Assembly (NCBI GenBank): GCA_016713525.1
Contig: JADJOZ010000003.1
Location: 434,001-498,000, forward strand
Origin: Bacteroidota bacterium
Lineage (GTDB): Bacteria; Bacteroidota; Bacteroidia; AKYH767-A; OLB10
Length of the DNA stretch: 64,000 bases
Direction: 5' to 3'
Positions 18,943 through 27,855 of the stretch are shown piece after piece (within the stretch, counting starts at the first letter, position 1; every line of letters starts with the position of its first letter). The notes under the pieces are model-generated. The model did not search any database. It was not told the DNA's origin and saw only the letters and a program-made list of their open reading frames with translations. The translations under genes were made by a program, and so were the position numbers.

Positions 18943-19755
18943 TTATTTCCAGGCTTTAACAATCAATCCGGTTCCTGTTGCATGATTCATTCTGGTATCG
19001 AGAAAATTCAAAATAAATGAAACAGGATAGGCAATGAGATAATAGAATGGTAAAATTAAAAATCCAATCACCTTCGGAACTTTCCCTAAGAATACAATCG
19101 GATATTTCATCGATAATCGCCACGAAATTTTACCGGGACTGCCATACGAATAGCGAGCTTCAACTTTAGAAAAACCTGCAGATTTTAGTTTATCGGCAAT
19201 CTCCACAATGTTGTAACCATCACGAACATGTTCTTCAATGAAAGATGTTTCGCCATCGCCATGAACATCCGATCCACCCTGATCAGAAGGTGTGGAAATT
19301 AATAACATGCCACCCGTTTTCAGTGATCGGTGAAAGTTCTTGAATACCTGTACATCTTCCAGAATATGTTCCATTACATCCACAGATAAAACCAGGTCAT
19401 AACTGTTGTCTTTGTAATATTTGGTGAGGTCGCCAACTTCAAACAAAACATTTTTTGCTCCTATTTCTCTGAAGAAACGATTGCAGTCAGCAACCTGTTC
19501 ATCTTTCACATCAACAGATAAAATAGAATAATCTTTGCTCTTAGTATTGAGCCAATAGGTGTACTGTCCGAAACCTGCACCAGCATCCAGTATAGAAGCG
19601 TTTTGCGGCGATACCTGCATCCATTTCCTAAGCTCCAGATGAACATGCCACGCTCTGAGCAGTAATAAATCAAGCAAACGGTAAAATGTTTTCCTTAGAA
19701 AAGGGTTTTTATTAAATACATTGCCTAAGGATCGCTTTATCGGATCGTACTCCAT
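18943..19755 (-). CDS. Class I SAM-dependent methyltransferase
   Basis: 270 residues. Motif I is SILDAGAGFGQYTYWL near residue 55, then LSVDVKDEQVADCNRFF (motif II acid), LVLSVDVMEHILEDVQVFKNFHRSLKTGG (motifs III/IV), and LLISTPSDQGGSD. The C-terminal ~70 residues are hydrophobic (FLGKVPKVIGFLILPFYYLIAYPVSFILNFLD) and may anchor it to the membrane, which suggests a lipid or quinone-like substrate rather than RNA. The exact target cannot be assigned. It sits between rbfA and the LolC/E-type permease, all on the minus strand with short gaps. Confidence 0.85.
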   Translation of the reverse strand: MEYDPIKRSLGNVFNKNPFLRKTFYRLLDLLLLRAWHVHLELRKWMQVSPQNASILDAGAGFGQYTYWLNTKSKDYSILSVDVKDEQVADCNRFFREIGAKNVLFEVGDLTKYYKDNSYDLVLSVDVMEHILEDVQVFKNFHRSLKTGGMLLISTPSDQGGSDVHGDGETSFIEEHVRDGYNIVEIADKLKSAGFSKVEARYSYGSPGKISWRLSMKYPIVFLGKVPKVIGFLILPFYYLIAYPVSFILNFLDTRMNHATGTGLIVKAWK

Positions 19756-19827
19756 ACCTGTTATTGTAAAGTTTTAATGTTAAAAGTAATGTGTTGAAAT
19801 TTCTGAAAATGCTATTATTGACGTTTT

Positions 19828-20196
19828 CTATTCCTCAGTTTTATCTTCCGGTGGAATAACAATATCTTTCATGATCTTGTCAATCTTCTCAGCGTAATCT
19901 AATGAATCATCAATGAAAAATTCCAGCTCAGGAATGATCCGGGCCTGGTTGCGGATACGCTCACCAAGTTTCCTCCGAATTTCTCTCGAATGCGTGTATA
20001 AATTCTTAATGACCTCTTCTCCCGGTGTCTTGAATACACTGATGTAAATCCTGACGATGGAAAGATCAGGTGTGACCTTTGTTCCTGTTACCGTAACAAA
20101 TGCACTCCCATAATACGATTTCCCCTCCTTTTGAAAGATATCACTGATCTCTTTCTGTATAAGTTTACTATACTTTAACTGGCGTGTTGAATCCAT
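19828..20196 (-). CDS. rbfA: 30S ribosome-binding factor A
   Basis: 122-residue single KH-like domain protein needed for late 30S maturation. The N-terminus STRQLKYSKLIQKEISDIF, the central VTGTKVTPDLSIVRIYISVF, and LGERIRNQARIIPELEFFIDDSLDYAEKID are the RbfA signature blocks; length is typical. It heads the rbfA-methyltransferase-permease set on the minus strand, 73 bp before the methyltransferase. Confidence 0.95.
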   Translation of the reverse strand: MDSTRQLKYSKLIQKEISDIFQKEGKSYYGSAFVTVTGTKVTPDLSIVRIYISVFKTPGEEVIKNLYTHSREIRRKLGERIRNQARIIPELEFFIDDSLDYAEKIDKIMKDIVIPPEDKTEE

Positions 20197-20354
20197 ACCG
20201 CAAAGTTAAGGTTTTCCAATAAGGTTTCAGAGTCCTTTTTGATTGGTTAAACAATTGAAATACAAATTATTGTGAAATATGTCAGATTTTCCATTGCCAA
20301 CAAAGTCCATTTTTATACGAAACCGTTTTTAGCAGTCTGTCCCTCATTAAATGC

Positions 20355-20363
20355 TATATTTGC
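20355..20363 (+). promoter_or_regulatory. -7 promoter box of the ABC exporter gene
   Basis: TATATTTGC, an exact TAnnTTTGC match, ends only 4 bp before the GTG start. Transcription would begin at or next to the start codon, so the mRNA may be leaderless. Confidence 0.65.
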
Positions 20364-20366
20364 GGC

Positions 20367-22220
20367 GTGAAAACTTATTTCAGAATCATCAGGCTGGTGA
20401 AGCCTTATCTCGGATTGGCACTCTTAAATGCCTTATTCAATATTTTATCGGTGATTTTTAATCTCTTTTCACTAACCATGGTTGCCCCATTCCTCGACCT
20501 GCTTTTTTTGAAAACAGATAAAGATTATGCGGAACGTATTGCCAAAGGTGCTCCCGAACTTGGCTTATCCGTTGATTCATTAGTCGATAATTTTTATTTC
20601 TATTTTACTTCCATCATCGTTGATCCCGATAAAGGAAAAATGTACGCCTTATCGATGATTTGCGTTCTGGTTGTGGTGATGTTTTTCTTCAAAAACTTAA
20701 CCCGCTATTTTGCGATGTTTTTTCTTGCTCCCGTTCGAAACGGTGTAGTGAAAGATCTTCGAAATGGTATGCACAAAAAAATTATGGATCTCCCACTGTC
20801 TTATTATTCCGATGAAAGAAAAGGGGATATCATTTCGCGCATGACTACCGATGCACAGGAAATTGAATGGTCGGTAATGAGTTCTTTGGAAGCAACATTC
20901 AGAGAACCACTTACTATTTTGCTGTTTCTTTTTACAATGATTTTTATTAGTCCGCAATTAACACTTTTCGTTTTTATTTTACTTCCACTAACGGCAATTC
21001 TCATTTCCAGAATCGGAAAAAGTTTGAAACGTACTTCTGTGAAAAGCAAGGAACGTTTGGGTGTGTTGCTTTCTATTATTGAAGAAACGCTGTCAGGTTT
21101 AAGAATCATCAAGGCATTTAATGCTGAAAAACCTGTACAAAATAAATTCGAAACGCTCAACGATAAGTATACTGTTACTATGAACCGGATGTATCGTAAA
21201 ACCGATTTGGCTTCTCCTTTGAGTGAGTTTTTAGGTGCATGTGTTTTAGTGGTTGTAATGTATTTTGGCGGGCAGCTGGTGCTTGGCGCAGATGAATCCC
21301 TCTCCGCAGCAATGTTCATTACTTACATTGCAATTTTTTCGCAAATGATCCCTCCCGCAAAAGCATTTACGAATGCATTTTATAATATTCAGAAAGGAAT
21401 TGCTTCTGCAGACAGGATCAATAAAATTCTGGATGCTCCCAACGATATTACGGATAAGCCGGGTGCTATCACTGCAGCAGGTTTTGGCGATAAGGTTTCG
21501 TATGAAAATGTAAGTTTCGGATATCGTAAAGGTGAAGATGGTTATGTACTCCGTAACATTAATCTCTCCATCCCGAAAGGTAAAACTATTGCGTTAGTAG
21601 GACAATCAGGGTCCGGAAAAACCACACTGGCCGACATGCTCCCACGGTTTTATGATCCTACCGAAGGTGTTATTAAAATTGATGGTGTGCCTTTACCTGA
21701 TTTATCATTGGCATCGTTAAGAAACCTGATTGGTGTTGTTTCTCAGGAGTCTATATTGTTTAATGATACCGTTCTTAATAATATAGCTTTTGGTATGGAT
21801 AATGTTTCCCTTCAGGATGTGGAAACAGCAGCCCGAATTGCAAATGCTCATGAGTTCATAGCACAAATGCCTGATCAGTATCTTTCTAATATCGGTGACC
21901 GGGGCAGTAAATTGTCGGGTGGACAGCGCCAACGTTTAAGTATCGCACGGGCAGTATTAAAAAATCCTCCGATTCTGATTTTGGATGAAGCTACTTCTGC
22001 ACTTGATACCGAATCGGAACGTTTGGTACAGGATGCACTTCAGAATTTAATGGCAAACCGAACTACTCTGGTTATTGCACACCGGTTATCAACCATTCAA
22101 CATGCCGATGAAATTATTGTGATGAACAAAGGTGTAATCGAAGAACGCGGAACACACAATGAACTCATCAACAACAAAGGACTTTACAAAAAACTCTTCG
22201 ACTTGCAATCATTTGCCTGA
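20367..22220 (+). CDS. ABC exporter, fused membrane and ATPase domains (MsbA-like)
   Basis: 617-residue half-transporter. The first ~330 residues hold six TM segments and the exporter coupling regions. The ATPase domain has Walker A GQSGSGKTTLAD near residue 412, Q-loop VVSQESILFNDTVLNNIAFG, signature LSGGQRQRLSIARAVLKNP, Walker B ILILDEATSALD and switch His in IAHRLSTIQHADEI. This is the lipid/peptide exporter branch (MsbA and multidrug types); substrate is not determinable. Start is GTG at 20367 directly behind the promoter box, giving MKTYFRIIRLVKPYLG, the usual start of the family. It is monocistronic and faces the sugar dehydrogenase gene end to end. Confidence 0.93.
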   Translation: MKTYFRIIRLVKPYLGLALLNALFNILSVIFNLFSLTMVAPFLDLLFLKTDKDYAERIAKGAPELGLSVDSLVDNFYFYFTSIIVDPDKGKMYALSMICVLVVVMFFFKNLTRYFAMFFLAPVRNGVVKDLRNGMHKKIMDLPLSYYSDERKGDIISRMTTDAQEIEWSVMSSLEATFREPLTILLFLFTMIFISPQLTLFVFILLPLTAILISRIGKSLKRTSVKSKERLGVLLSIIEETLSGLRIIKAFNAEKPVQNKFETLNDKYTVTMNRMYRKTDLASPLSEFLGACVLVVVMYFGGQLVLGADESLSAAMFITYIAIFSQMIPPAKAFTNAFYNIQKGIASADRINKILDAPNDITDKPGAITAAGFGDKVSYENVSFGYRKGEDGYVLRNINLSIPKGKTIALVGQSGSGKTTLADMLPRFYDPTEGVIKIDGVPLPDLSLASLRNLIGVVSQESILFNDTVLNNIAFGMDNVSLQDVETAARIANAHEFIAQMPDQYLSNIGDRGSKLSGGQRQRLSIARAVLKNPPILILDEATSALDTESERLVQDALQNLMANRTTLVIAHRLSTIQHADEIIVMNKGVIEERGTHNELINNKGLYKKLFDLQSFA

Positions 22221-23414
22221 TCAGTATCCAATCCGGTAAAGCACGCCGGTAGGACTCTTTGGACCGAATAATTTTTGAGTCAGGATATAAACTTCACCAT
22301 TGATATCTTCACCAAAAGAATTTATTTTTCCATCTGTTTCATTGCTGCCATTTTCATTTACTATTACCTCGCTCCGTTGCCACGAACCATCTGCTAATTG
22401 TTTTAACGCAAAAACCTTCCCCGACCAATCGCCGAAGAAATAATTGCCATGCAGGGATGGAAACATTTTACCACGATACATGTGTCCCCCGCAAATACTG
22501 ATTCCGGTATCATGGTCGTATTCATCAATCGGGAGCAGTAAACCGGTTTTATCGCAATTTGTTTTAGGATTGAAACAATGGTATCCTTCCATAATTCTCC
22601 ATCCATAATTGCCACCTTTTTTAATAATATTTATTTCTTCATACTTATTCTGACCAACATCACCACAAAATAATTTTCCTGTTACCTTATCGAATGAAAA
22701 CCGCCACGGATTCCGCAGTCCGTAAGCCCAGATTTCAGGTTTTGTATCAGGTTTTCCAACAAAAGGATTGTCTTCAGGTATTTTATAGGGAGTTCCTTTA
22801 TCGACATCAATTCTCAGAATTTTTCCCAGCAAAGTATTCAGATTTTGTCCGTTCCCGATAGTGCCGTGTTCATCATTTGCACCACCGCTATCACCGGTAC
22901 CAATGTAAAGATATCCATCCGGACCAAAAGCGAGCATACCACCGTTGTGATTGCTTTCAGGCTGCGCAATTTCCATAATCACTTGAGGCTCGTCAATAGC
23001 CTTATCGGGATTTGCAGGATTTACCTTGTAAACAGCAATGGTGCTCTTGTGATCATTTCCTTTGGTATTATCAGGAGAGCTGTAGTACAAATAAAACTGA
23101 CCATTGTTTTTGTAATCGGGATGAAATGCCATTCCAAGCAAACCTTTTTCACTGTAGGCAATGTTCAGGCCATCCAATCGGTTTGAAATATTTAAGAAAG
23201 GCTCTTTCAATACCTGTCCGTTTTTAATGATATATACTTTACCTCCCTGTTCGAAAACGAAAATTCGAAATGTGCCGTCATCAGGACAAGCCATTCCAAC
23301 GGGACTCGTAAAGCCGGATGCAACTTGTGCCAGTTTTAAATTTAATTTGTTCGCAGTTTGTCCGGAACCCAATGCCGGAACTAGTAACAGAAACAGAAAT
23401 AGGAGTGATCGCAT
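22221..23414 (-). CDS. Secreted PQQ-type sugar dehydrogenase (glucose/sorbosone family)
   Basis: 397 residues with a signal peptide (MRSLLFLFLLLVPALGSGQ). It is a six-bladed beta-propeller of the soluble aldose sugar dehydrogenase family. Motifs: GFTSPVGMACPDDGTFRIFVFEQGGKV, GLLGMAFHPDYKNNGQFYLYYS, SNHNGGMLAFGPDGYLYIGTGDSGG, LLGKILRIDVD, IWAYGLRNPWRFSFDK, and CGDVGQNKYEEINII-KGGNYGW. It would oxidise sugars in the periplasm with PQQ as cofactor, by family; no PQQ synthesis genes are in view. ATG at 23414 is preferred over the TTG at 23432 because the latter lies inside the -7 box. It converges exactly on the ABC exporter stop. Confidence 0.88.
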   Translation of the reverse strand: MRSLLFLFLLLVPALGSGQTANKLNLKLAQVASGFTSPVGMACPDDGTFRIFVFEQGGKVYIIKNGQVLKEPFLNISNRLDGLNIAYSEKGLLGMAFHPDYKNNGQFYLYYSSPDNTKGNDHKSTIAVYKVNPANPDKAIDEPQVIMEIAQPESNHNGGMLAFGPDGYLYIGTGDSGGANDEHGTIGNGQNLNTLLGKILRIDVDKGTPYKIPEDNPFVGKPDTKPEIWAYGLRNPWRFSFDKVTGKLFCGDVGQNKYEEINIIKKGGNYGWRIMEGYHCFNPKTNCDKTGLLLPIDEYDHDTGISICGGHMYRGKMFPSLHGNYFFGDWSGKVFALKQLADGSWQRSEVIVNENGSNETDGKINSFGEDINGEVYILTQKLFGPKSPTGVLYRIGY

Positions 23415-23429
23415 GATAATGTCTTTGTT

Positions 23430-23437
23430 CAAAATTA
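23430..23437 (-). promoter_or_regulatory. -7 promoter box of the sugar dehydrogenase gene
   Basis: On the minus strand this reads TAATTTTG (TAnnTTTG), 15 bp before the ATG at 23414. Confidence 0.6.
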
Positions 23438-23519
23438 GGAAAATGAATTTGAATTTGTCGGTAAATCAATGTTTTTGGTGAAACAAGTTATGTTTCGGAG
23501 CTCAGATCACATTAAAATG

Positions 23520-23744
23520 TACCTGCTAATTTAGTTTTCGTATAGTAATTTGGTGCCTGCAATCAATAACCTGCCAGTTCTTTGCAACTTTCCAGGGGAG
23601 AAAATTGAAAGTTGAGTTTGCAATGGATTTCGCATACAATTCACATCGGAAATCCTAAAAACAACTGCAGATACTTGCGCTCTTAATTTCCTGTAAAATC
23701 AGGACATTAGGTAGCCTGAAAATGATGCTTCATTCATGTTGGAA
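23520..23744 (+). ncRNA. Possible small RNA ending in a terminator
   Basis: Between divergent genes there are ~300 bp with no reading frame but with structure. TTGCAACTTTC pairs with GAAAGTTG-GTTTGCAA across a 14-nt loop at about 23580-23623, and an intrinsic terminator at 23745-23780 cannot serve either flanking gene (the left gene reads away and the right gene starts after it). This suggests a separate plus-strand transcript. No convincing -7 box was found upstream and I recognise no RNA family, so this is tentative. Confidence 0.3.
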
Positions 23745-23780
23745 GGGGTAGGCGCCAATTGCCTGCCCCTTTTTATTTTT
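23745..23780 (+). terminator. Intrinsic terminator in a divergent gap
   Basis: 9-bp stem GGGGTAGGC/GCCTGCCCC (one G-U), 7-nt loop, then TTTTTATTTTT. It lies 41 bp before the GIN lipoprotein start. Confidence 0.75.
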
Positions 23781-23820
23781 ATTCCCGATTTTTTTGCTAC
23801 TTTTATGCAAAATATCTGTT

Positions 23821-24528
23821 ATGAAAACCAAAATTCTCTTACCATTCCTATTTTTAATAGTTTTATCTTTTGGATGCAATCGGACATACACCGGTCAGGG
23901 TCCAGTGGTAGATGAGGTCCGTGAAGTTGGTGAATTTAACCGGATAGTTTTGAATATGGAAGCATTGGTAGTAGTTAAAGACAGTCTGGTTCATTCCTGT
24001 GTGGTAAAAGCTCAGGGAAATATTCAAGAAGCCATCATTACCAGAATGGATGGAAATACTTTGGTGATTACAACCAAAGGTCAGCTCATTACGAATGAAG
24101 AAATCGTTATTGAAATCAGCATGAATAAGGAGATGGCATTTGAAGTGAATGGTTCCGGAAAAATTCTTTCGATAAATACTTTCAAAAATGATGAACTCGA
24201 TTTCGAAATTAATGGTTCCGGTGTTATTGAAGCCGATGTAGTTGCCAATAAAATCACCAGCAATATTTCAGGGTCAGGTATACTCGATTTGAGTGGCAGT
24301 GCTAATAGCTTTAACATGCAGATCAGTGGTTCAGGAACTGTTAATTCTTTTAACCTCGTAACACTCGATGCCAAGGCATCTATTTCCGGCTCAGGTGAAG
24401 CTGATGTGAATGCCGGCAAATCGCTCTATGCCAAAGTTTCCGGAAGCGGAGCAGTTCGTTATTTGGGAAACCCTGAAATTTCAAAGGATATTTCCGGAAG
24501 CGGTACGGTAGAAAAACATGTGCAGTAA
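23821..24528 (+). CDS. GIN-domain (DUF2807) lipoprotein
   Basis: 235 residues. The signal peptide ends in a lipobox (IVLSFGC), so it should be a lipoprotein. The body is the head GIN domain family (DUF2807, putative auto-transporter adhesin): strands of a right-handed beta-helix marked by repeated G-S-G turns (EVNGSGKI, INGSGVI, ISGSGILDL, ISGSGTVNS, ISGSGEADV, VSGSGAVRY, ISGSGTVEK), one about every 18-20 residues. Such proteins are abundant in Bacteroidota and lack a proven function. Start at ATG 23821 gives the proper lipoprotein signal; an upstream start at 23794 would bury it. Confidence 0.85.
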   Translation: MKTKILLPFLFLIVLSFGCNRTYTGQGPVVDEVREVGEFNRIVLNMEALVVVKDSLVHSCVVKAQGNIQEAIITRMDGNTLVITTKGQLITNEEIVIEISMNKEMAFEVNGSGKILSINTFKNDELDFEINGSGVIEADVVANKITSNISGSGILDLSGSANSFNMQISGSGTVNSFNLVTLDAKASISGSGEADVNAGKSLYAKVSGSGAVRYLGNPEISKDISGSGTVEKHVQ

Positions 24529-24558
24529 TTTTTTAGCTGGTAACTGAACGGTTTTGTT

Positions 24559-25401
24559 TTGATCAGAATAGAAAAAAATAAATTACTTCATGGAAAACAT
24601 GGTCGCTCTTTTCTGGCTGACGTTTTCCTTCCCGAAAGTGCGGGCGAAATTCCTTTTGTGATTTTTGCACATGGCTTCAAAGGATTTAAAGATTGGGGAG
24701 TATTTGATCTGGTTGCTTCACAATTTGCTACTTCCGGTTTCGGATTTATCAAGTTCAATTTTGCATTTAATGGAACAACACTGGAAAATCCTTTGGATTT
24801 TGATGATCTCGATGCTTTCGGAAATAATAATTTTACCCATGAACTCGATGATCTGGAAGTTGCAATTGATTTCCTGATTTCTAATGCAGAGGCATTCCGG
24901 GTAGATATTAACCGAATTTATTTAGCCGGCCACAGCAGGGGAGGAGGCATAGTTATTTTGAAAGCTGCTGAAGATTCGCGTGTCAGGGGAGTTACTTCGT
25001 GGGCCGCTGTTGCGGGATTTGCGAGACATATAACGGTTCAGGATATACGTTATTGGCGACAGGCTGGTGTGTTCTATGTTGAAAATTCCAGGACCGGACA
25101 GCAAATGCCTTTGTATCCGCAGTTGTATGAAAATTATTATCGCAATCGATATCGTCTTAATATTCTAAAGGCTGCGGAGCGATTGAAAGTTCCATTTCTA
25201 ATAATTCATGGTGATGAAGATGAAACGGTTCCTGTTGATCATGCTATAGAATTGAATAGGGCAGCACCTGATTCAAAACTCATTTTATTGAACAAAGCGA
25301 ATCATTCTTTTGGTGCCGTTCATCCTTATTTATCTGCTGAACTTCCGCATGATTTTAGTAGTGTTGTTACGCACACCATAAGTTTTTTCAGATCGTTGTG
25401 A
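24559..25401 (+). CDS. Alpha/beta hydrolase (dienelactone hydrolase-like)
   Basis: 280 residues without a signal peptide. The fold is clear: oxyanion strand IPFVIFAHGFKGFKDWG, nucleophile elbow GHSRGGG near residue 122, acid strand LIIHGDEDETVPVDHA, and catalytic His in NKANHSFGAVHP. The HGFKGFKDWG motif is typical of a Bacteroidota subfamily annotated only as alpha/beta hydrolase. No ATG is available near the N-terminus; TTG at 24559 is the plausible start. It lies 30 bp after the GIN lipoprotein gene and may be co-transcribed. Confidence 0.82.
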   Translation: MIRIEKNKLLHGKHGRSFLADVFLPESAGEIPFVIFAHGFKGFKDWGVFDLVASQFATSGFGFIKFNFAFNGTTLENPLDFDDLDAFGNNNFTHELDDLEVAIDFLISNAEAFRVDINRIYLAGHSRGGGIVILKAAEDSRVRGVTSWAAVAGFARHITVQDIRYWRQAGVFYVENSRTGQQMPLYPQLYENYYRNRYRLNILKAAERLKVPFLIIHGDEDETVPVDHAIELNRAAPDSKLILLNKANHSFGAVHPYLSAELPHDFSSVVTHTISFFRSL

Positions 25402-26242
25402 GATATTTAATTCCTGCTCAGAAGGAAATTTATTGATGTGGAAGGTTCAGCCCTATAACTATGTAAATCCTCCAGACGATTAACTCAATGCAGGAGGTAA
25501 CATTACCACATCACCAAATCCTGTGCTCTCACATCTTTTTATCCAGTAACACCAATCACCAAACCACCACCCCTCGAATGCGCTCTGGGCAAGAATCACC
25601 AAACCACCAAATCCAATGCAGTCACACCTTTTTACTGAGGAACAATAATTAGCAAGTCAGCACCCACGCATCGTACCTTGCGAGGACCAGCATACTCCAT
25701 ACAAATCTACCACCGAAATCTCCATATTACCGTTGAAAATTGACTTACTTCTTCACTTTTAAACTCTTGTTAATTAATATTCAATTAAGCCATTTTGAGG
25801 ACGAAAAGGGATTTTTATGAGAAACATATTTTTAGATAAAACAAAATTCTTCACCCCGCATCAGAGCTAAAGATTCTTGCGGGGACCAGGATTCAGTGGG
25901 AGAAATACATTTTTCTGACATACTTATAAGTAGTTCCAAAATCAATCATTAATTTTGTGTTTAACACTTTTAACTCCACAAAAACATTTTTTAAGAATGG
26001 TTTCGATTGTTGAGCAGAAACATGAAAATGAGAAATATCGAGGTAAAAAAATTTAGCTAAACTTTTCATATCATAAACATCCATCTGGAAATCTTCTTCC
26101 AAATGGAGCTGATTTTAAATTGACTAAGAATTTGAATAGTAGAGGAAAAATATTTGAAATGAATATTCTTGATCACTTAATCTTAACTTTAGAAAATTAC
26201 TTTTGCCGATGAAGGGGGCATTATAGAAAACTTAATTTTAAT
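25402..26242. other. Convergent intergenic region with repeat boxes
   Basis: About 840 bp with no convincing gene. It holds two copies of the ~40-bp box described at 47.9-48.5 kb (25522-25542 and 25615-25645), CACCAAA-type microsatellite sequence at about 25550-25615, and one CTCGAATGCGCTCTGGGCA element resembling the TTCGAC-GCTCAGG family (25573-25591). A 69-residue minus-strand frame at 25893-26102 has no support. The rest is A+T-rich without visible features. Confidence 0.6.
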
Positions 26243-26320
26243 TTATTTTCTGATACCTTGACTGTTGCAAGTACTGAAATAAAATAAAAGGAGAGAAAGT
26301 AGGATGAATATTTTTTTCAT
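26243..26320 (-). pseudogene. Amputated 5' end of a fourth tandem paralog
   Basis: From the ATG at 26320 the minus strand reads MKKIFILLSLLLFYFSTC, then NSQGIRK and a TAA. This is the signal peptide and first mature residues (QGI) of the neighbouring paralogs, cut immediately after the point where they continue with SNIWMGGY. The 33-bp spacer to paralog 1 is the same as between intact copies. It marks the edge of the tandem array: a fourth copy lost by recombination, or the seed of the duplication. Confidence 0.85.
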
Positions 26321-26353
26321 TCGTGTCATACTAAACAATAAAATTATGAAATT

Positions 26354-27823
26354 TACTCCTTCATCACTTTGCCATAGACAACATTGTTCCCCCAACGAAT
26401 TTTTAATATATAGATGCCGCTACTCAATTCTGAAATATCAACATTTTTTCAATTGCGACCAAGGCGGTATTTGCTCAACTACTATTATTTTTCCAACCAG
26501 ATCTATACGTTCCATACTTCCATTTTGTGATTGCGGTGGATAAACGATTTGAAAAAGCCCTTGCGTTGGATTTGGCTGAATTTTGATTGGACTTATGGAT
26601 AGTTCATTTGAGCCGACCAAACTATCACACAAACTTCCAACAAGTGCACCCAAAAAGTAGTTGGGGTGGTTGGGTACTGTGTAACTATTATAGACCGGAA
26701 GATATACAGAATGTTGTTGAACATCACATGCAACACCTAAACTATCAGGATAATTGATGATGTGCATAATTGGGGTTGTGGATCCTGAAGAAATATATAT
26801 TTTACCATCTGGAGCCAAACCCACAAGACTAAATGATAAAGCAGAATTATTATAATAGGTACCATCCCAAATTGCAACAGTTATCAAAGTAGTATCTGGT
26901 TGATTAGAGGTCACATCTATCTGGTAGAAATATCTTGCAGAAGAACCATATAAGTATTGTGAATTGGGTGAAAATGCACAGCCGACAGCGATTGTCGAAT
27001 CGTTTATAGTAACTTGTCTGAAATTACTCAACATGCCACTACACCTGTCAAAATCAAATAATTCAAAATCATCCGCTGAATTGTAGCCTCCAAAGCGGGT
27101 TCCATCCGGCGAAAAACTGTAAACACCCACTCCTTCCCTGTAATTGAAAGCTTGTGAATGGGAAAAACTCACCCCCACAGGGGTTAATAAAAAAAAATGA
27201 AGTCCCGTTCCATTCCTGTCATGAATATTGATCCACCAATCCCGACCGTTTGCATGTTTGCAGGCTGCAATCCCTCCTGCAGCATACAAACCAGTTTGAA
27301 TTATTTGATTTTTGGCAATTACTGCTCCTTTAATTCCATCCAGATTCATGTCAATTATGGAGTTATAAAAGAAATAAGCATAGGAGGGTGATGAAATGGT
27401 ATCTATTGTCATATGAAAAATGTAATAAATATTAGTACTTTCTGGCAAAGGAAGAATTAATGTAGCTTGTGGTAACCTTAATCCATCGCCAAACCACTGA
27501 GGTGAAGAATAAGTTGAAGGACTCAGCCCTGTACCATTTTGCAAAGTATCACCTATTTTGTTAATAATGGTTACACCGTTGGTCGCAAATAAAAAATTGC
27601 CAGAGCTATCTGAAATCGTCGTTCCTGTTACATCAAAATCTATTGCTCTGTTTTCATAAGTAATAACAGGTGGTCCTAAAAAAAAATCCATTTTCCATCC
27701 TCCCCATGGGGGATTTCCAATTTGATCCCCATAACCACCCATCCAGATATTGGAGATGCCTTGACAGTTGCATGAACTGAAATAAAATATAAGGAGAGAA
27801 AGTAGGATGAATATTTTTTTCAT
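26354..27823 (-). CDS. T9SS type A beta-propeller-like protein, paralog 1
   Basis: About 489 residues. Signal peptide MKKIFILLSLLIFYF ending near CNCQ; then an unassigned body with propeller-like blades (YSFSPDGTRFGGYN, AFSPNSQYLYGSS, GLAPDGKIYISSG). PNHPNYFLGALVGSLCDSL leads to the Por secretion tail (IQPNPTQGLFQIV). The frame is broken near 26446, where one extra C in the T run (TTTTTTCAATTG against TTTTTTAATTG in paralogs 2 and 3) hides the last ~30 residues; the real stop is the TAA at 26354-26356. Function unknown; the FSPDG/LGPDGKIY pattern is shared with large Bacteroidota surface proteins. Confidence 0.85.
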
Positions 27824-27855
27824 TCGTGACATACTAAACAATAAAATTATGAAAT

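Noticed and set aside
25893..26102. 69-residue minus-strand frame
   Set aside because: No promoter, no recognisable domain, and located in A+T-rich intergenic DNA.
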